NCBI GenBank assembly: GCA_021775855.1
Contig: JAJFGZ010000042.1
Span: forward strand, 1-60,275
Direction: 5' to 3'
Source of the DNA: Hyphomicrobiales bacterium
GTDB lineage: Bacteria > Pseudomonadota > Alphaproteobacteria > Rhizobiales > NORP267
DNA: 60,275 bases
Part shown: positions 1 to 8,441 of the stretch, one piece after another
How positions within the stretch are numbered: position 1 is the stretch's first letter
Layout: every line of letters begins with the position of its first letter
Program-made: the position numbers and the translations under genes
The notes under the pieces: model-generated
Told to the model about the DNA's origin: nothing
Seen by the model: only the letters and a program-made list of their open reading frames with translations
Database searches by the model: none

Positions 1-818
1 AGCCATTTTGCTTTCTGCGCATCCGACCCGCCGCCAAGAATGAGCTCGGCCGCGATTTCCGAGCGGGTTCCAAGGGACCCGACGCCGATATAGCCTCGCG
101 ATAATTCTTCCGACACCACGCACATGGATTCTTTGCCCATGCCAAGCCCGCCAAAATTTTCCGGGATGGTCAGGCCGAACACGCCGAGTTCGCTCAACTT
201 CGCGATCACCTCAAGCGGGATATATTCGTTCTCCAGATGCCAATCGTGGGCATGCGGGACGACCTGCTCGCCCGCAAACCGGCGCATCTCGCCGCGAAAC
301 GCTTCAAGCGTCTCGTCGAGCCCGGCATCTCCGTACATATCTGCGCCGTCGCTCGCGGTGATCAGACCGGCGAGGCGGACACGGGCCGCGCGGGTATTGC
401 CGTTTTCGATTAGTCCACTGGCTGCGGCATTCAGACAGGCACCCGGATCGTCGATGCCCATATCCCTGGGCCGGATAATTTCGGTCTGGCTCATGGGGAT
501 GCCGGAAAAAATTTGGGCCAGATATTCGCCGGCGCCGATTTGGCAAAGCAGGGCTTCCATTTCGCCGAACCGGCCTTCGCCATCCATGCGATTGGCGTAG
601 CTGGCGATCTGGCGAAGCGCTTCGACATAGGTCGCGAGCCAGGAGAGACCGTGGGCAGCGTGTTGTTCCCGCTCCAGGATCGTGCTGGAAATCCGCCCGT
701 CTTCGGTCACAATCCCGGAAAGATTTGCGCGCGCGGCTTCAAACACCCTCTCTGCTGCAGGCACTGCTTCGGCCAGCAGGGTCACCAGGTTGGGCAGGGG
801 AGTGGGCGATGGGGTCAT
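1..818 (-). CDS. mcd: (2S)-methylsuccinyl-CoA dehydrogenase, N-terminal part (runs off the window)
   Basis: This is an acyl-CoA dehydrogenase read on the minus strand from the ATG at 818-816 and cut by the window edge after about 272 codons. The family is usually about 550 residues. The first ~160 residues form the extra N-terminal helical region typical of Mcd, including GLSWLATYVEALRQ near residue 57. The ordinary acyl-CoA dehydrogenase domain begins near residue 165, with VFGLTIPENFGG and VSEELSRGYIGVGS visible. Mcd is an FAD enzyme that oxidises (2S)-methylsuccinyl-CoA to mesaconyl-CoA in the ethylmalonyl-CoA pathway. The nearby ccr and ecm genes belong to the same pathway and strongly support the assignment over a generic acyl-CoA dehydrogenase. 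The catalytic half lies outside the window, so intactness cannot be judged. Confidence 0.9.
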   Translation of the reverse strand, partial: MTPSPTPLPNLVTLLAEAVPAAERVFEAARANLSGIVTEDGRISSTILEREQHAAHGLSWLATYVEALRQIASYANRMDGEGRFGEMEALLCQIGAGEYLAQIFSGIPMSQTEIIRPRDMGIDDPGACLNAAASGLIENGNTRAARVRLAGLITASDGADMYGDAGLDETLEAFRGEMRRFAGEQVVPHAHDWHLENEYIPLEVIAKLSELGVFGLTIPENFGGLGMGKESMCVVSEELSRGYIGVGSLGTRSEIAAELILGGGSDAQKAKW

Positions 819-889
819 GCGGGGCTCCGTTTATTGCGGCGCACAATAAACCATGTCGCCGTTCATGCAATGGGTCTTGGGGATACCAT

Positions 890-1792
890 TCAAACACGGG
901 CCCTGGCTGCGGTTGTCGCCAGCCAGACCGCAAACATGATCACGCCCACGCCCGCCAGTTGCAGAGGGTTGAGGATTTCGTCAAACAGCAACCAGGCGAT
1001 CAGCGAGGTCACCGCTGGTACCAGATAAAATAGCGTGGCCACTTTCGAGACCGCGCCGCGGCGGATCAGCAGCATCAGCAGGGTGGTCGCGCCGAACGAA
1101 AGGGCTACCACCAGCCAGGCCATGGCGCCGATCAGCTGCGGGCTCCATTCGATCCGACCATCCTCAAACAGCAACATGCCGAGCGCGACCACCAGCCAAC
1201 CGCCGATATATTGAAACACGCCGCCCGTGCGCAGGTCCGTGCTTGGGACAAAGGCTTTTTGATAGATCGTGCCAAGTGTAATTCCGCCGAGCGCGATCGT
1301 GTTGAGCAGCAGGGCGGAATTGTCGCCCCACGCCGTTCCACCACCGGGTAGGCGTGGCCCGAGCACGAGCGCCAGGCCAGCGAGCCCGATCATCAACCCG
1401 ATCCATTGCTTGACCGATATTTTCTCGCCAAGCAGGAGCCCAGCAAAAATAGCCGTAATGATTGGCTGGAAGCCGACGATCAGGGCGCTGACGCCCGCCG
1501 GCATACCGCGTGCAATCGCCCAGAAAACACCACCCAGATAAAGGCCGTGGATCAGCATCCCGGTCATCAGGCTGTGGAAGGCTTCCGTTGGTGTCTTCGG
1601 CCAGGGCGCCTTCATGAGAAGCGAGACAAAGACAAAAAGGACGACGACTATACCAAACCGCCAGACAAGAAAGGTCAGCGGTTCCGCGTAAGGTAACCCG
1701 AATTTGGCGCCGATAAACCCGGTCGCCCATAAAAAGACGAAAATTGCCGGGGTGAGGGTGATCCAGATATTGCTGTTCGGCGATGTGCTCAT
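890..1792 (-). CDS. DMT/EamA family permease
   Basis: This 300-residue, strongly hydrophobic protein has about ten predicted membrane segments arranged as two EamA repeats (roughly residues 10-145 and 160-295). That is the architecture and length of the drug/metabolite transporter superfamily. It begins with a polar stretch and then ITLTPAIFVFLWATGFIGAKFG, a typical first EamA helix. It acts in the inner membrane, but the substrate cannot be read from sequence. It sits between mcd and ccr on the same strand with gaps of 71 and 116 bp, so it may be cotranscribed with mcd. I see no evidence that it transports an intermediate of the ethylmalonyl-CoA pathway. Confidence 0.85.
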   Translation of the reverse strand: MSTSPNSNIWITLTPAIFVFLWATGFIGAKFGLPYAEPLTFLVWRFGIVVVLFVFVSLLMKAPWPKTPTEAFHSLMTGMLIHGLYLGGVFWAIARGMPAGVSALIVGFQPIITAIFAGLLLGEKISVKQWIGLMIGLAGLALVLGPRLPGGGTAWGDNSALLLNTIALGGITLGTIYQKAFVPSTDLRTGGVFQYIGGWLVVALGMLLFEDGRIEWSPQLIGAMAWLVVALSFGATTLLMLLIRRGAVSKVATLFYLVPAVTSLIAWLLFDEILNPLQLAGVGVIMFAVWLATTAARARV

Positions 1793-1877
1793 GCCAATTG
1801 CGATACGGCTTTAGGAATATAAGGGCAATAGGCCAGCCTACTTGTCCAAGAGAATTCCAAGCAAAGGCGTGCAGAAA

Positions 1878-1893
1878 GCGGGAATTGTCCCGC
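1878..1893 (-). terminator. Putative intrinsic terminator of ccr
   Basis: A perfect 6-bp stem GCGGGA / TCCCGC with a 4-nt loop lies 16 bp after the ccr stop. On the minus strand it is followed by TTTCT. The stem is GC-rich but the T run is short, so it is a plausible but weak rho-independent terminator separating ccr from the EamA gene. Confidence 0.5.
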
Positions 1894-1908
1894 CCGCCGC
1901 CGGCATTG

Positions 1909-3219
1909 CTACGAAGAGAAGCGTTCCTGCGACGCTTCGATCGTGTCTTCGAACGTGTTTAGACCAGCAGCCGGTGCGCCAACCAGAACCGCCATGTTGC
2001 CGGGCTGGTGCTGGTTTTTCCACATTTTGGTATGGGCCTTGGGGATTTTTTCCCACGGAAAAACTTCCGACATGGCGGGGTCGATACGTTGTTCGAGTAC
2101 CATCTGGTTAGCCTGGCTAGCCTGCTTCAGATGGGCGAAATGGGAGCCCTGGATTCGCTTCTGGCGCATCCACACGTAGCGCGCATCAAATGTCAGATTG
2201 TAGCCCGTGGTGCCGGCGCAAAAGACCACCATACCGCCGCGCTTCACCACAAGACAGGAAACCGGAAAAGTGGCTTCGCCAGGATGCTCAAACACAAAAT
2301 CGACGTCGACGCCCTTACCGGTAATGTTCCAGATCGCCTTTCCGAAGGCGCGCGCGGCCTTGGTCCAGTCACGGTATTCGTCGCTATTGACCTGGGGCAT
2401 CTGGCCCCAGCAATCGAATTCCTTGCGGTTGATGACGCCGCGCGCGCCAAGCTGCATAACGTAGTCGCGGTTGGCTTCGTCAGAAATGATCCCGATCGCG
2501 TTGGCGCCAGCAGCGGCGCAGAGCTGAACCGCCATCGAGCCGAGGCCGCCGGATGCCCCCCATACCAGGACGTTATGGCCCGGACGCAGGATGTGCGGGC
2601 GGTGGCCGAACAGCATCCGGTAGGCAGTCGCCAGGGTCAGGGTGTAGCAGGCCGATTCTTCCCAGCTCAGATGCTGCGGTCGCGGCATAAGTTGCTGCGC
2701 CTGGACGCGGCAGAACTGGGCGAACGAGCCGTCCGCGGTTTCGTACCCCCAGATGCGTTGGGAAGAGGAGAACATCGGGTCGCCGCCGTTGCATTCTTCG
2801 TCGTCGCCATCGTCCTGGTTGCAATGAACCACGACCTCGTCGCCGACCTTCCAGCGCGTCACCTTGGAGCCGACCGCCCAAACAATGCCGGACGCGTCCG
2901 AGCCGCCGATATGGTACGGGTTTTTGTGGACGTCGAGAACCGAAACGGGTTCACCAAGGGCCGCCCAGACGCCGTTGAAATTGACGCCCGCAGCCATGAC
3001 CAGAACCAGCACTTCGTGGCTGTCGATGTCCCAGGTGGGGACGACTTCGACCTGCATCGCCTCCTCGGGCGGTCCGTGCTTTTCCTTGCGCACGGTCCAG
3101 GCGTACATTTCTTTCGGTACATGACCGAGTGGCGGGATTTCTCCAACCTCGTAAAGGTCTTTCACCGGCGCCTCGTATTCGGCGGGTCCAGCTTCAATCT
3201 TGGTCGCGGTGTTGGCCAT
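1909..3219 (-). CDS. ccr: Crotonyl-CoA carboxylase/reductase
   Basis: Ccr is an NADPH-dependent medium-chain reductase that reductively carboxylates crotonyl-CoA to (2S)-ethylmalonyl-CoA, the signature reaction of the ethylmalonyl-CoA pathway. The 436-residue length matches the family. An N-terminal GroES-like domain contains GVNFNGVWAALG (78-89) and WGYETADGSFAQF, segments characteristic of Ccr and near the CO2-binding pocket. The Rossmann part carries VWGASGGLGSMAVQL. The protein also shows the family's acidic insert HCNQDDGDDEECNGGDP. The start is an ATG at 3219. The gene is divergent from ecm across a 231-bp shared control region. Family, length and neighbours all agree, so confidence is high. 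Confidence 0.96.
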   Translation of the reverse strand: MANTATKIEAGPAEYEAPVKDLYEVGEIPPLGHVPKEMYAWTVRKEKHGPPEEAMQVEVVPTWDIDSHEVLVLVMAAGVNFNGVWAALGEPVSVLDVHKNPYHIGGSDASGIVWAVGSKVTRWKVGDEVVVHCNQDDGDDEECNGGDPMFSSSQRIWGYETADGSFAQFCRVQAQQLMPRPQHLSWEESACYTLTLATAYRMLFGHRPHILRPGHNVLVWGASGGLGSMAVQLCAAAGANAIGIISDEANRDYVMQLGARGVINRKEFDCWGQMPQVNSDEYRDWTKAARAFGKAIWNITGKGVDVDFVFEHPGEATFPVSCLVVKRGGMVVFCAGTTGYNLTFDARYVWMRQKRIQGSHFAHLKQASQANQMVLEQRIDPAMSEVFPWEKIPKAHTKMWKNQHQPGNMAVLVGAPAAGLNTFEDTIEASQERFSS

Positions 3220-3450
3220 GTTGAATTCCTGTTCCGTTTTGCGGGTGTTGCCGCCAGTCCAGTTTCGTGACTGGAACCTAAGAGATTTTCAGGGCGAGGC
3301 GCAAGTCAATTGTTGCGTTGCAGCATCAGCAATCCGGCCAATTTCCCGTGGGGCGGGCCAGTTTTCCGTACACGGACCAGCCAAAGGCCTATTTTGCGCT
3401 GCAACATTCTATGCTACGGGTTCCTGAAATAACGTTCAGCGAAGAAACCG
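3220..3450. promoter_or_regulatory. Shared divergent control region of ccr and ecm with a 13-bp repeated motif
   Basis: This 231-bp spacer must hold the promoters of both ccr (leftward) and ecm (rightward). It contains two copies of TTGCGyTGCArCA in the same orientation, at 3313-3325 and 3394-3406, differing only by two transitions. The core GTTGCAGC / GCTGCAAC is also an inverted match. A 6-bp hairpin CCAGTC...GACTGG lies at 3254-3274, in the presumed ccr leader. TTGC/GCAA elements recall the operators of RamB-family regulators of C2 metabolism, but that link is inference. No convincing -35/-10 pair was identified. Confidence 0.5.
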
Positions 3451-5427
3451 ATGTCTGAAGATCAAACCCGCGATAAGCCATGGATTTTCCGCACCTATGC
3501 GGGGCATTCAACCGCCAAAGCCTCGAACCAGCTGTACCGGAGCAATCTGGATAAAGGACAAACAGGGCTGTCGGTCGCGTTCGATCTGCCGACCCAAACC
3601 GGGTACGATCCGGATCACCCGCTCGCGAGCGGCGAGGTGGGCAAGGTCGGTGTCCCTGTCTCCCACCTTGGCGACATGCGGGCGCTGTTCGATCAAATCC
3701 CGCTCGACAAGATGAATACCTCGATGACGATCAACGCCACTGCCGCCTGGTTGCTGGCTTTGTATATCGCCGTTGCCGAAGAGCAGGGGGTGGATATCAC
3801 CACCCTGACGGGTACGGTCCAGAACGATATCATCAAGGAATATCTGTCGCGTGGCACTTATGTGTTTCCGCCGAAACCTTCTCTACGGCTGACAACCGAT
3901 ATGATCACCTTCACGGCGCGCGACATGCCGCGCTGGAACCCGGTCAATGTGTGCTCCTATCATCTCCAGGAAGCTGGCGCGACGCCGATGCAGGAGCTTG
4001 CTTTCGCGCTCGCCAACGCAGTCGCCATTCTCGATAATGTCAAAAGTTCGGGCGCCGTACCGGACGAGGACTTTCCCAAGCTTGTGGGGCGGATATCCTT
4101 TTTCGTGAATGCCGGGCTGCGGTTCGTCACAGAACTTTGCAAAATGCGCGCCTTCACAGAACTCTGGGACGAGATCACGGCGGCGAGGTATGGGGTCGAA
4201 GACCCGAAATTCCGGAGGTTCCGGTACGGGGTTCAGGTTAATTCTCTCGGTCTGACGGAACAGCAGCCTGAAAACAATGTCTACCGGATTATTTTGGAAA
4301 CGCTGGCGGTGGTGCTATCCAAGAATGCCCGCGCCCGCGCGGTCCAGCTGCCTGCATGGAATGAGGCGCTCGGCTTGCCGCGCCCCTGGGACCAGCAATG
4401 GTCGCTCCGCTCCCAACAGATTCTCGCCTACGAGACCGACCTTCTCGAGTACGGCGATATTTTCGAAGGCTCGGTTGAGATCGAGCGCAAGGTCGAAGAA
4501 TTGAAGACGGAAGCGCGCGAGGAAATGCGCCTGATCGAAGAAATGGGCGGCGCAGTTGTAGCAATCGATTCGGGCTACATGAAACAGCAACTTGTTACCT
4601 CGAATTCAGAGCGGATCGCGCGCATCGAATCAGGCGAGCAGACCGTCGTGGGCGTCAATGCCTACAAGACCAGTGAAGAATCGCCGCTATCCGGTGGCAC
4701 CGGAATGGTGCTCACGATCAGCGACGATGTTGAGCGGGAAGCGATCGAGCGGCTCAATGACTGGCGGTCGGCGCGCGACGAAAAATTTGCTCAAGAGACG
4801 CTCGGGTCGTTGCGGCAGGCAGCCGTCAATGGCGATAATATCATGCCGCCCTCGATTGCCTGCGCCAAGGCGGGCGTGACCACTGGCGAATGGGCGCAAG
4901 CGCTGCGGGAGGCGTTTGGCGAATACCGCGCACCGACCGGGATCGGAAGCGCTGTCCGCAACGTCTCCAATGCCGAGCTGGACGAATTGCGCGAGCGGGT
5001 CAACAAGGTGTCGGTTAAACTCGGCCGCCGGCTCAAGTTCCTGATCGGCAAACCGGGCCTGGACGGGCATTCAAACGGCGCAGAGCAAATTGCGGTGCGC
5101 GCCCGCGATGCCGGTATGGACGTCGTGTATGACGGTATACGGCTGACCCCCGAACAATTGGTGGCACGGTTGGTCGAATCGGATGCCCACGTGATCGGAC
5201 TATCGATCCTGTCCGGCAGCCACGTCTCGCTGATCGAAGAAGTCATGGAACTTCTTGAGAAGAACGGAATTAGCGATCGTCCCCTGATCGTCGGCGGTAT
5301 TATTCCGGACGAAGATGTGGACCGGCTCAGACGGGCCGGGGTTGCTGCCGTCTATACGCCCAAGGATTTTGAGCTGAATGCCATCATGGGCGATGTGATC
5401 GAGATGGTCGAGGTGACCTGCACCTAG
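3451..5427 (+). CDS. ecm: Ethylmalonyl-CoA mutase (adenosylcobalamin-dependent)
   Basis: This 658-residue protein fuses an acyl-CoA mutase TIM-barrel domain (about 1-510) to a cobalamin-binding domain (about 525-655). The latter holds KPGLDGHSNGAEQ near residue 533, the DxHxxG motif whose His is the lower axial cobalt ligand, followed by GLSILSGSH and IVGGIIP. The N-terminus (PWIFRTYAGHSTAKASN and TGLSVAFDLPTQTGYD) is typical of the MeaA/Ecm branch. That branch is shorter than the methylmalonyl-CoA mutase large subunit, which is about 710 residues. Ecm converts ethylmalonyl-CoA to methylsuccinyl-CoA, between Ccr and Mcd. It is divergent from ccr and ends 4 bp before the convergent kinase gene. 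Methylmalonyl-CoA mutase is the main alternative, and the context argues against it. Confidence 0.95.
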   Translation: MSEDQTRDKPWIFRTYAGHSTAKASNQLYRSNLDKGQTGLSVAFDLPTQTGYDPDHPLASGEVGKVGVPVSHLGDMRALFDQIPLDKMNTSMTINATAAWLLALYIAVAEEQGVDITTLTGTVQNDIIKEYLSRGTYVFPPKPSLRLTTDMITFTARDMPRWNPVNVCSYHLQEAGATPMQELAFALANAVAILDNVKSSGAVPDEDFPKLVGRISFFVNAGLRFVTELCKMRAFTELWDEITAARYGVEDPKFRRFRYGVQVNSLGLTEQQPENNVYRIILETLAVVLSKNARARAVQLPAWNEALGLPRPWDQQWSLRSQQILAYETDLLEYGDIFEGSVEIERKVEELKTEAREEMRLIEEMGGAVVAIDSGYMKQQLVTSNSERIARIESGEQTVVGVNAYKTSEESPLSGGTGMVLTISDDVEREAIERLNDWRSARDEKFAQETLGSLRQAAVNGDNIMPPSIACAKAGVTTGEWAQALREAFGEYRAPTGIGSAVRNVSNAELDELRERVNKVSVKLGRRLKFLIGKPGLDGHSNGAEQIAVRARDAGMDVVYDGIRLTPEQLVARLVESDAHVIGLSILSGSHVSLIEEVMELLEKNGISDRPLIVGGIIPDEDVDRLRRAGVAAVYTPKDFELNAIMGDVIEMVEVTCT

Positions 5428-5431
5428 AAAA

Positions 5432-6679
5432 TCAGGCCACGCCGTGGCTGTCCGGGTCTTCGGCATCCGATTCCAGATGCTCCGTGATCGCGGCATGCAG
5501 GGAGCGTGGATCAATTGGCTTGGTGACAAATCCGCACATGCCGGCGTCAATGCAGGCTTGGCGTGACCCGTCGATTGCGTGGGCGGTCAGGGCGACGACC
5601 GGTGTTCTCCGGCCAGCTGACTGCTGCTCGTGCAACATCCGGGTGGTCTCCATACCGTCCATCCCTGGCATTCGGATATCCATCAGGACGACATCGTAAG
5701 ATTCTGCCGTCGCCATTTCGATAGCCTCCTGGCCACTGCCGGCAATTTCAAATCCGAACCCGAATTTCTCCAGAAAAGCTGAAATCAGCATCTGGTTGAC
5801 TTTGTTGTCGTCGACAATCAGGATTTTTCCCTGGCTGTTGACGCCGGGATTCTTGGCAATATTCTCTGGCGCGGAAGGCGGTTCTTCGAAATCTACGGCG
5901 GCCTGATATTTTGCTGTAAACCAGAATGTGCTGCCCGATCCGGGGATGCTGCTGAAATCGAGATTTCCGCCCATCTTCTCAGCCAGGCCACGGGCAATCG
6001 CCAGACCAAGGCCGGTTCCTTTGCGGTCTTCGGCCAGCGATAAATTTCCTTGTGAAAATCGCTTGAACAGGCGCGCGCGCTCAAGTTCGGTAATACCCTC
6101 GCCGGTATCGCTCACCTCGATACGAATTGTCCCACCGGAATCGCCGACGGGTGTGCATTCGATATTGAGGGAGACGGTGCCGGTATCGGTGAATTTGACG
6201 GCGTTCGATGTCAGGTTGTTCAACACCTGCCGGATGCGCGTCGCGTCCGCGACGATGTGCAGGGGCAAGTCTTTGCTGCGATGGACTTCGACCGACAGGC
6301 CCTTGGCGCCGGCATGGGCCCGCAGCGCGGTTTCGATACTGTCGAGAAATCCGGATAGTTCAAGGGTCGCCAGGCTGAGCTCAAAGGCACTGGCATCGAG
6401 TTTGGAAAAATCGAGAATATCGTTCAGGACCGCCAGCAACCCGCGCGTCGATTGCTGCAGCGTGGCCGCGTATTTACGCTGGGCCGGATCGAGCGCCGTT
6501 GTCAGTAGCAGATCGGCCATGGAAATGATGGCCCCCATGGGGGTGCGCAATTCATGGCTAACGGTGGCCAGCAATTCCGATTTAGCCTGGCTGTTCTGAT
6601 CAGCGACTCGGCGCGCGACGCGTTCCTGTTCGAGCGCCTTTTTTAGGCGCGAAATTTCACTCATTGCCGAGTTACCCAA
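5432..6679 (-). CDS. Soluble hybrid histidine kinase with C-terminal receiver domain
   Basis: A short coiled-coil N-terminus (LKKALEQERVARRVADQNSQ) leads into a HisKA domain with SHELRTP near residue 41, where the His is the autophosphorylation site. A HATPase domain follows with the N box NNLTSNAVKFTD and the G boxes DTGEGI and GTGLGLAI. A receiver domain comes last, with VVLMDIRMPGMDG near residue 329 (phospho-acceptor Asp). No membrane segment and no PAS or other sensor domain is visible, so it probably takes its signal in the cytoplasm from a partner. The start is uncertain. A TTG at 6679 has GGAGG 8 nt upstream, while GTG at 6700 and ATG at 6664 lack a good ribosome site. It is convergent with ecm; no cognate regulator gene is adjacent. 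Confidence 0.88.
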   Translation of the reverse strand: MGNSAMSEISRLKKALEQERVARRVADQNSQAKSELLATVSHELRTPMGAIISMADLLLTTALDPAQRKYAATLQQSTRGLLAVLNDILDFSKLDASAFELSLATLELSGFLDSIETALRAHAGAKGLSVEVHRSKDLPLHIVADATRIRQVLNNLTSNAVKFTDTGTVSLNIECTPVGDSGGTIRIEVSDTGEGITELERARLFKRFSQGNLSLAEDRKGTGLGLAIARGLAEKMGGNLDFSSIPGSGSTFWFTAKYQAAVDFEEPPSAPENIAKNPGVNSQGKILIVDDNKVNQMLISAFLEKFGFGFEIAGSGQEAIEMATAESYDVVLMDIRMPGMDGMETTRMLHEQQSAGRRTPVVALTAHAIDGSRQACIDAGMCGFVTKPIDPRSLHAAITEHLESDAEDPDSHGVA

Positions 6680-6828
6680 AATTTCTTCCTCCAAAACCAC
6701 GAGCAGGTCTGCCCCAGATCCGCCGGGTGCTGTATTTGACGGGACTATGCCGCAAGCCTCTTAAAGTTCGGATAAGGAATAGATTCACCCCGCCCGTTTA
6801 TGCTTAGCAGCGGGTTAAAATTTGCGTG

Positions 6829-7734
6829 TCACATTCGAGAAAATCCCAGATCGCGGCGGATTTTTGCAGCGCTGACGCCGGATTCCCGAAGAGATTTGAG
6901 GCTCGAATCCCCGGCGCTTTTCGACAATTTGCGGGTATCATCCGCGCAGATCAGCCGGTGATGGCGATACGCGGGCTCAGGGAGATCAAGCAAAACCTGG
7001 AGCAGGCGGTGGATGACTGTCGCGTAAAACAGGTCTTGGCCACGGGTGACGTGGGTGATCCCCTGATCAGCATCATCGACGATCACGCTCAGATGATAAC
7101 TTGTGGGCGTTTCCTTGCGGGCCAGCACCACGTCACCCCAGATTGCGGGATCGAGACTGACCCGGCCGGTTTCTTTATCTGGCCCGGCTCCTGCCTCGTG
7201 AAATGACAGAGGAAGGGCGTTGCGTGAATTGAGTTCGGCAAGCGCTTTTGTCATGTGCAGCCGGATCGCAACCGGTTGGCCGCCGTTGCGTAATTTCTCG
7301 TATTCACCCGCATCGCGGTCGCGCCAGATTCCAGGATAGAGCGGAGCGCCATCGGGATCACGGGGCCAAACGGTGCCACCGGATTTAGCGACAATGTCCG
7401 CCTCGATTTCCCCTCGCGTTGCCGGGCAGGGATATAGCAGGCCTAATTGTTCAAGCCGGGCGAGCGCATCTCCATAGTCGCCGAAATGATCGGACTGCCG
7501 CCGGACATTCATGCCGAACCGGATCCCGAGCCAGTCTATGTCATCCAAAATGCCGTCGATAAATTCCGGCCGGGTCCGGGTTTGATCGATATCCTCGATC
7601 CTGAGCAGCAACGCGCCACCCGCGTCGCGTGCCGCCTGTTCGGTAAAAAGTGCGGAATAGGCATGGCCCAGATGCAGTCGCCCGTTCGGGCTTGGCGCAA
7701 AGCGGAAACGGGCTTTGGATTTTTGAGTGGGCAA
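6829..7734 (-). CDS. gluQ: Glutamyl-queuosine tRNA(Asp) synthetase
   Basis: This is a 301-residue truncated glutamyl-tRNA synthetase lacking the anticodon-binding domain, as expected for GluQRS, which attaches glutamate to queuosine in tRNA-Asp. The class I signature appears as FAPSPNGRLHLGHAYSAL (HLGH in place of HIGH), and the KMSKS-type loop as KLSKS near the C-terminus. The substrate-binding segment RIEDIDQTR is intact. The usual zinc cysteines are mostly absent: only YPCPATRG retains one. Translation appears to start at TTG 7734. It is divergent from the glycosylase gene with only 29 bp between start codons, so the promoters must overlap. Confidence 0.93.
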   Translation of the reverse strand: MPTQKSKARFRFAPSPNGRLHLGHAYSALFTEQAARDAGGALLLRIEDIDQTRTRPEFIDGILDDIDWLGIRFGMNVRRQSDHFGDYGDALARLEQLGLLYPCPATRGEIEADIVAKSGGTVWPRDPDGAPLYPGIWRDRDAGEYEKLRNGGQPVAIRLHMTKALAELNSRNALPLSFHEAGAGPDKETGRVSLDPAIWGDVVLARKETPTSYHLSVIVDDADQGITHVTRGQDLFYATVIHRLLQVLLDLPEPAYRHHRLICADDTRKLSKSAGDSSLKSLRESGVSAAKIRRDLGFSRM

Positions 7735-7763
7735 GATAGGGTCCGGTCCAAAAGGTTGCGGTC

Positions 7764-8408
7764 ATGCATACAATAGAAACAGAAGCGGATATAGCGACGG
7801 GCGCAACTGCTTTGTCGGACGCCGACCCGGTGATGCGCCAGGTGTTGGCAGCGACCGGATTGCCCGCCTTGCGCCGCCGCGCACCCGGGTTTGCCGGTCT
7901 GATGCGGATTATCGCCGGGCAGCAATTGTCGGTCGCTGCGGCAGCCTCGATCTGGAACAAGATGGAACAGCGGATCGTCCCGATGACAGCGGAGACTATT
8001 GCCCGGACCGACGAGGCGAGCTTGCGGGCATGCGGGTTTTCCCGCCCCAAAATCAAAACCGCGCGCCATATCTGCGCGGCACTTGAAGATGGCATGCTTG
8101 ATTTGGCCGCGCTGCCTGGGATGCAGGTGGACGAAGCGATTGTTCATCTCTGCCGGGTCAAGGGAATCGGCCCGTGGACCGCTGAGATCTATCTACTGTT
8201 CTGCCTCGGCAACGGCGATATTTGGCCAGCGGGAGATCTTGCCCTGCAGGTTGCGGTCCAGGATGCTTACGGGCTTAAGGATCGACCGAGCCCGGATGCT
8301 ACGCTCAGGGTTGCCGAACGCTGGCGGCCATGGCGCGGGGTAGCTGCCTGTGCGCTTTGGGAATATTACAAAGTGTGCCGCAGCCCCAATAGCGGTCTTC
8401 CGGTTTAA
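7764..8408 (+). CDS. DNA-3-methyladenine glycosylase II, AlkA type
   Basis: This 214-residue helix-hairpin-helix DNA glycosylase removes alkylated bases in base excision repair. The HhH motif reads LPGMQVDEAIVHLCRVKGIGPWTAEIYLLF. It is followed by NGDIWPAGDLALQ, whose Asp matches the catalytic Asp of AlkA (the family pattern is FPxxDLxL). The N-terminal part AGLMRIIAGQQLSVAAA is also typical. It lacks the extra N-terminal domain of E. coli AlkA, so it is the short form common in alphaproteobacteria. It is divergent from gluQ. Function is assigned at family level; substrate range is not known. Confidence 0.92.
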   Translation: MHTIETEADIATGATALSDADPVMRQVLAATGLPALRRRAPGFAGLMRIIAGQQLSVAAAASIWNKMEQRIVPMTAETIARTDEASLRACGFSRPKIKTARHICAALEDGMLDLAALPGMQVDEAIVHLCRVKGIGPWTAEIYLLFCLGNGDIWPAGDLALQVAVQDAYGLKDRPSPDATLRVAERWRPWRGVAACALWEYYKVCRSPNSGLPV

Positions 8409-8441
8409 CTGATATAGGGCCATCCTGGCTGATTTACCTGG

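Noticed and set aside
2008..3270. 420-codon open frame on the plus strand
   Set aside because: It is antisense to ccr, whose family match is unambiguous, and its translation shows no recognisable motif.
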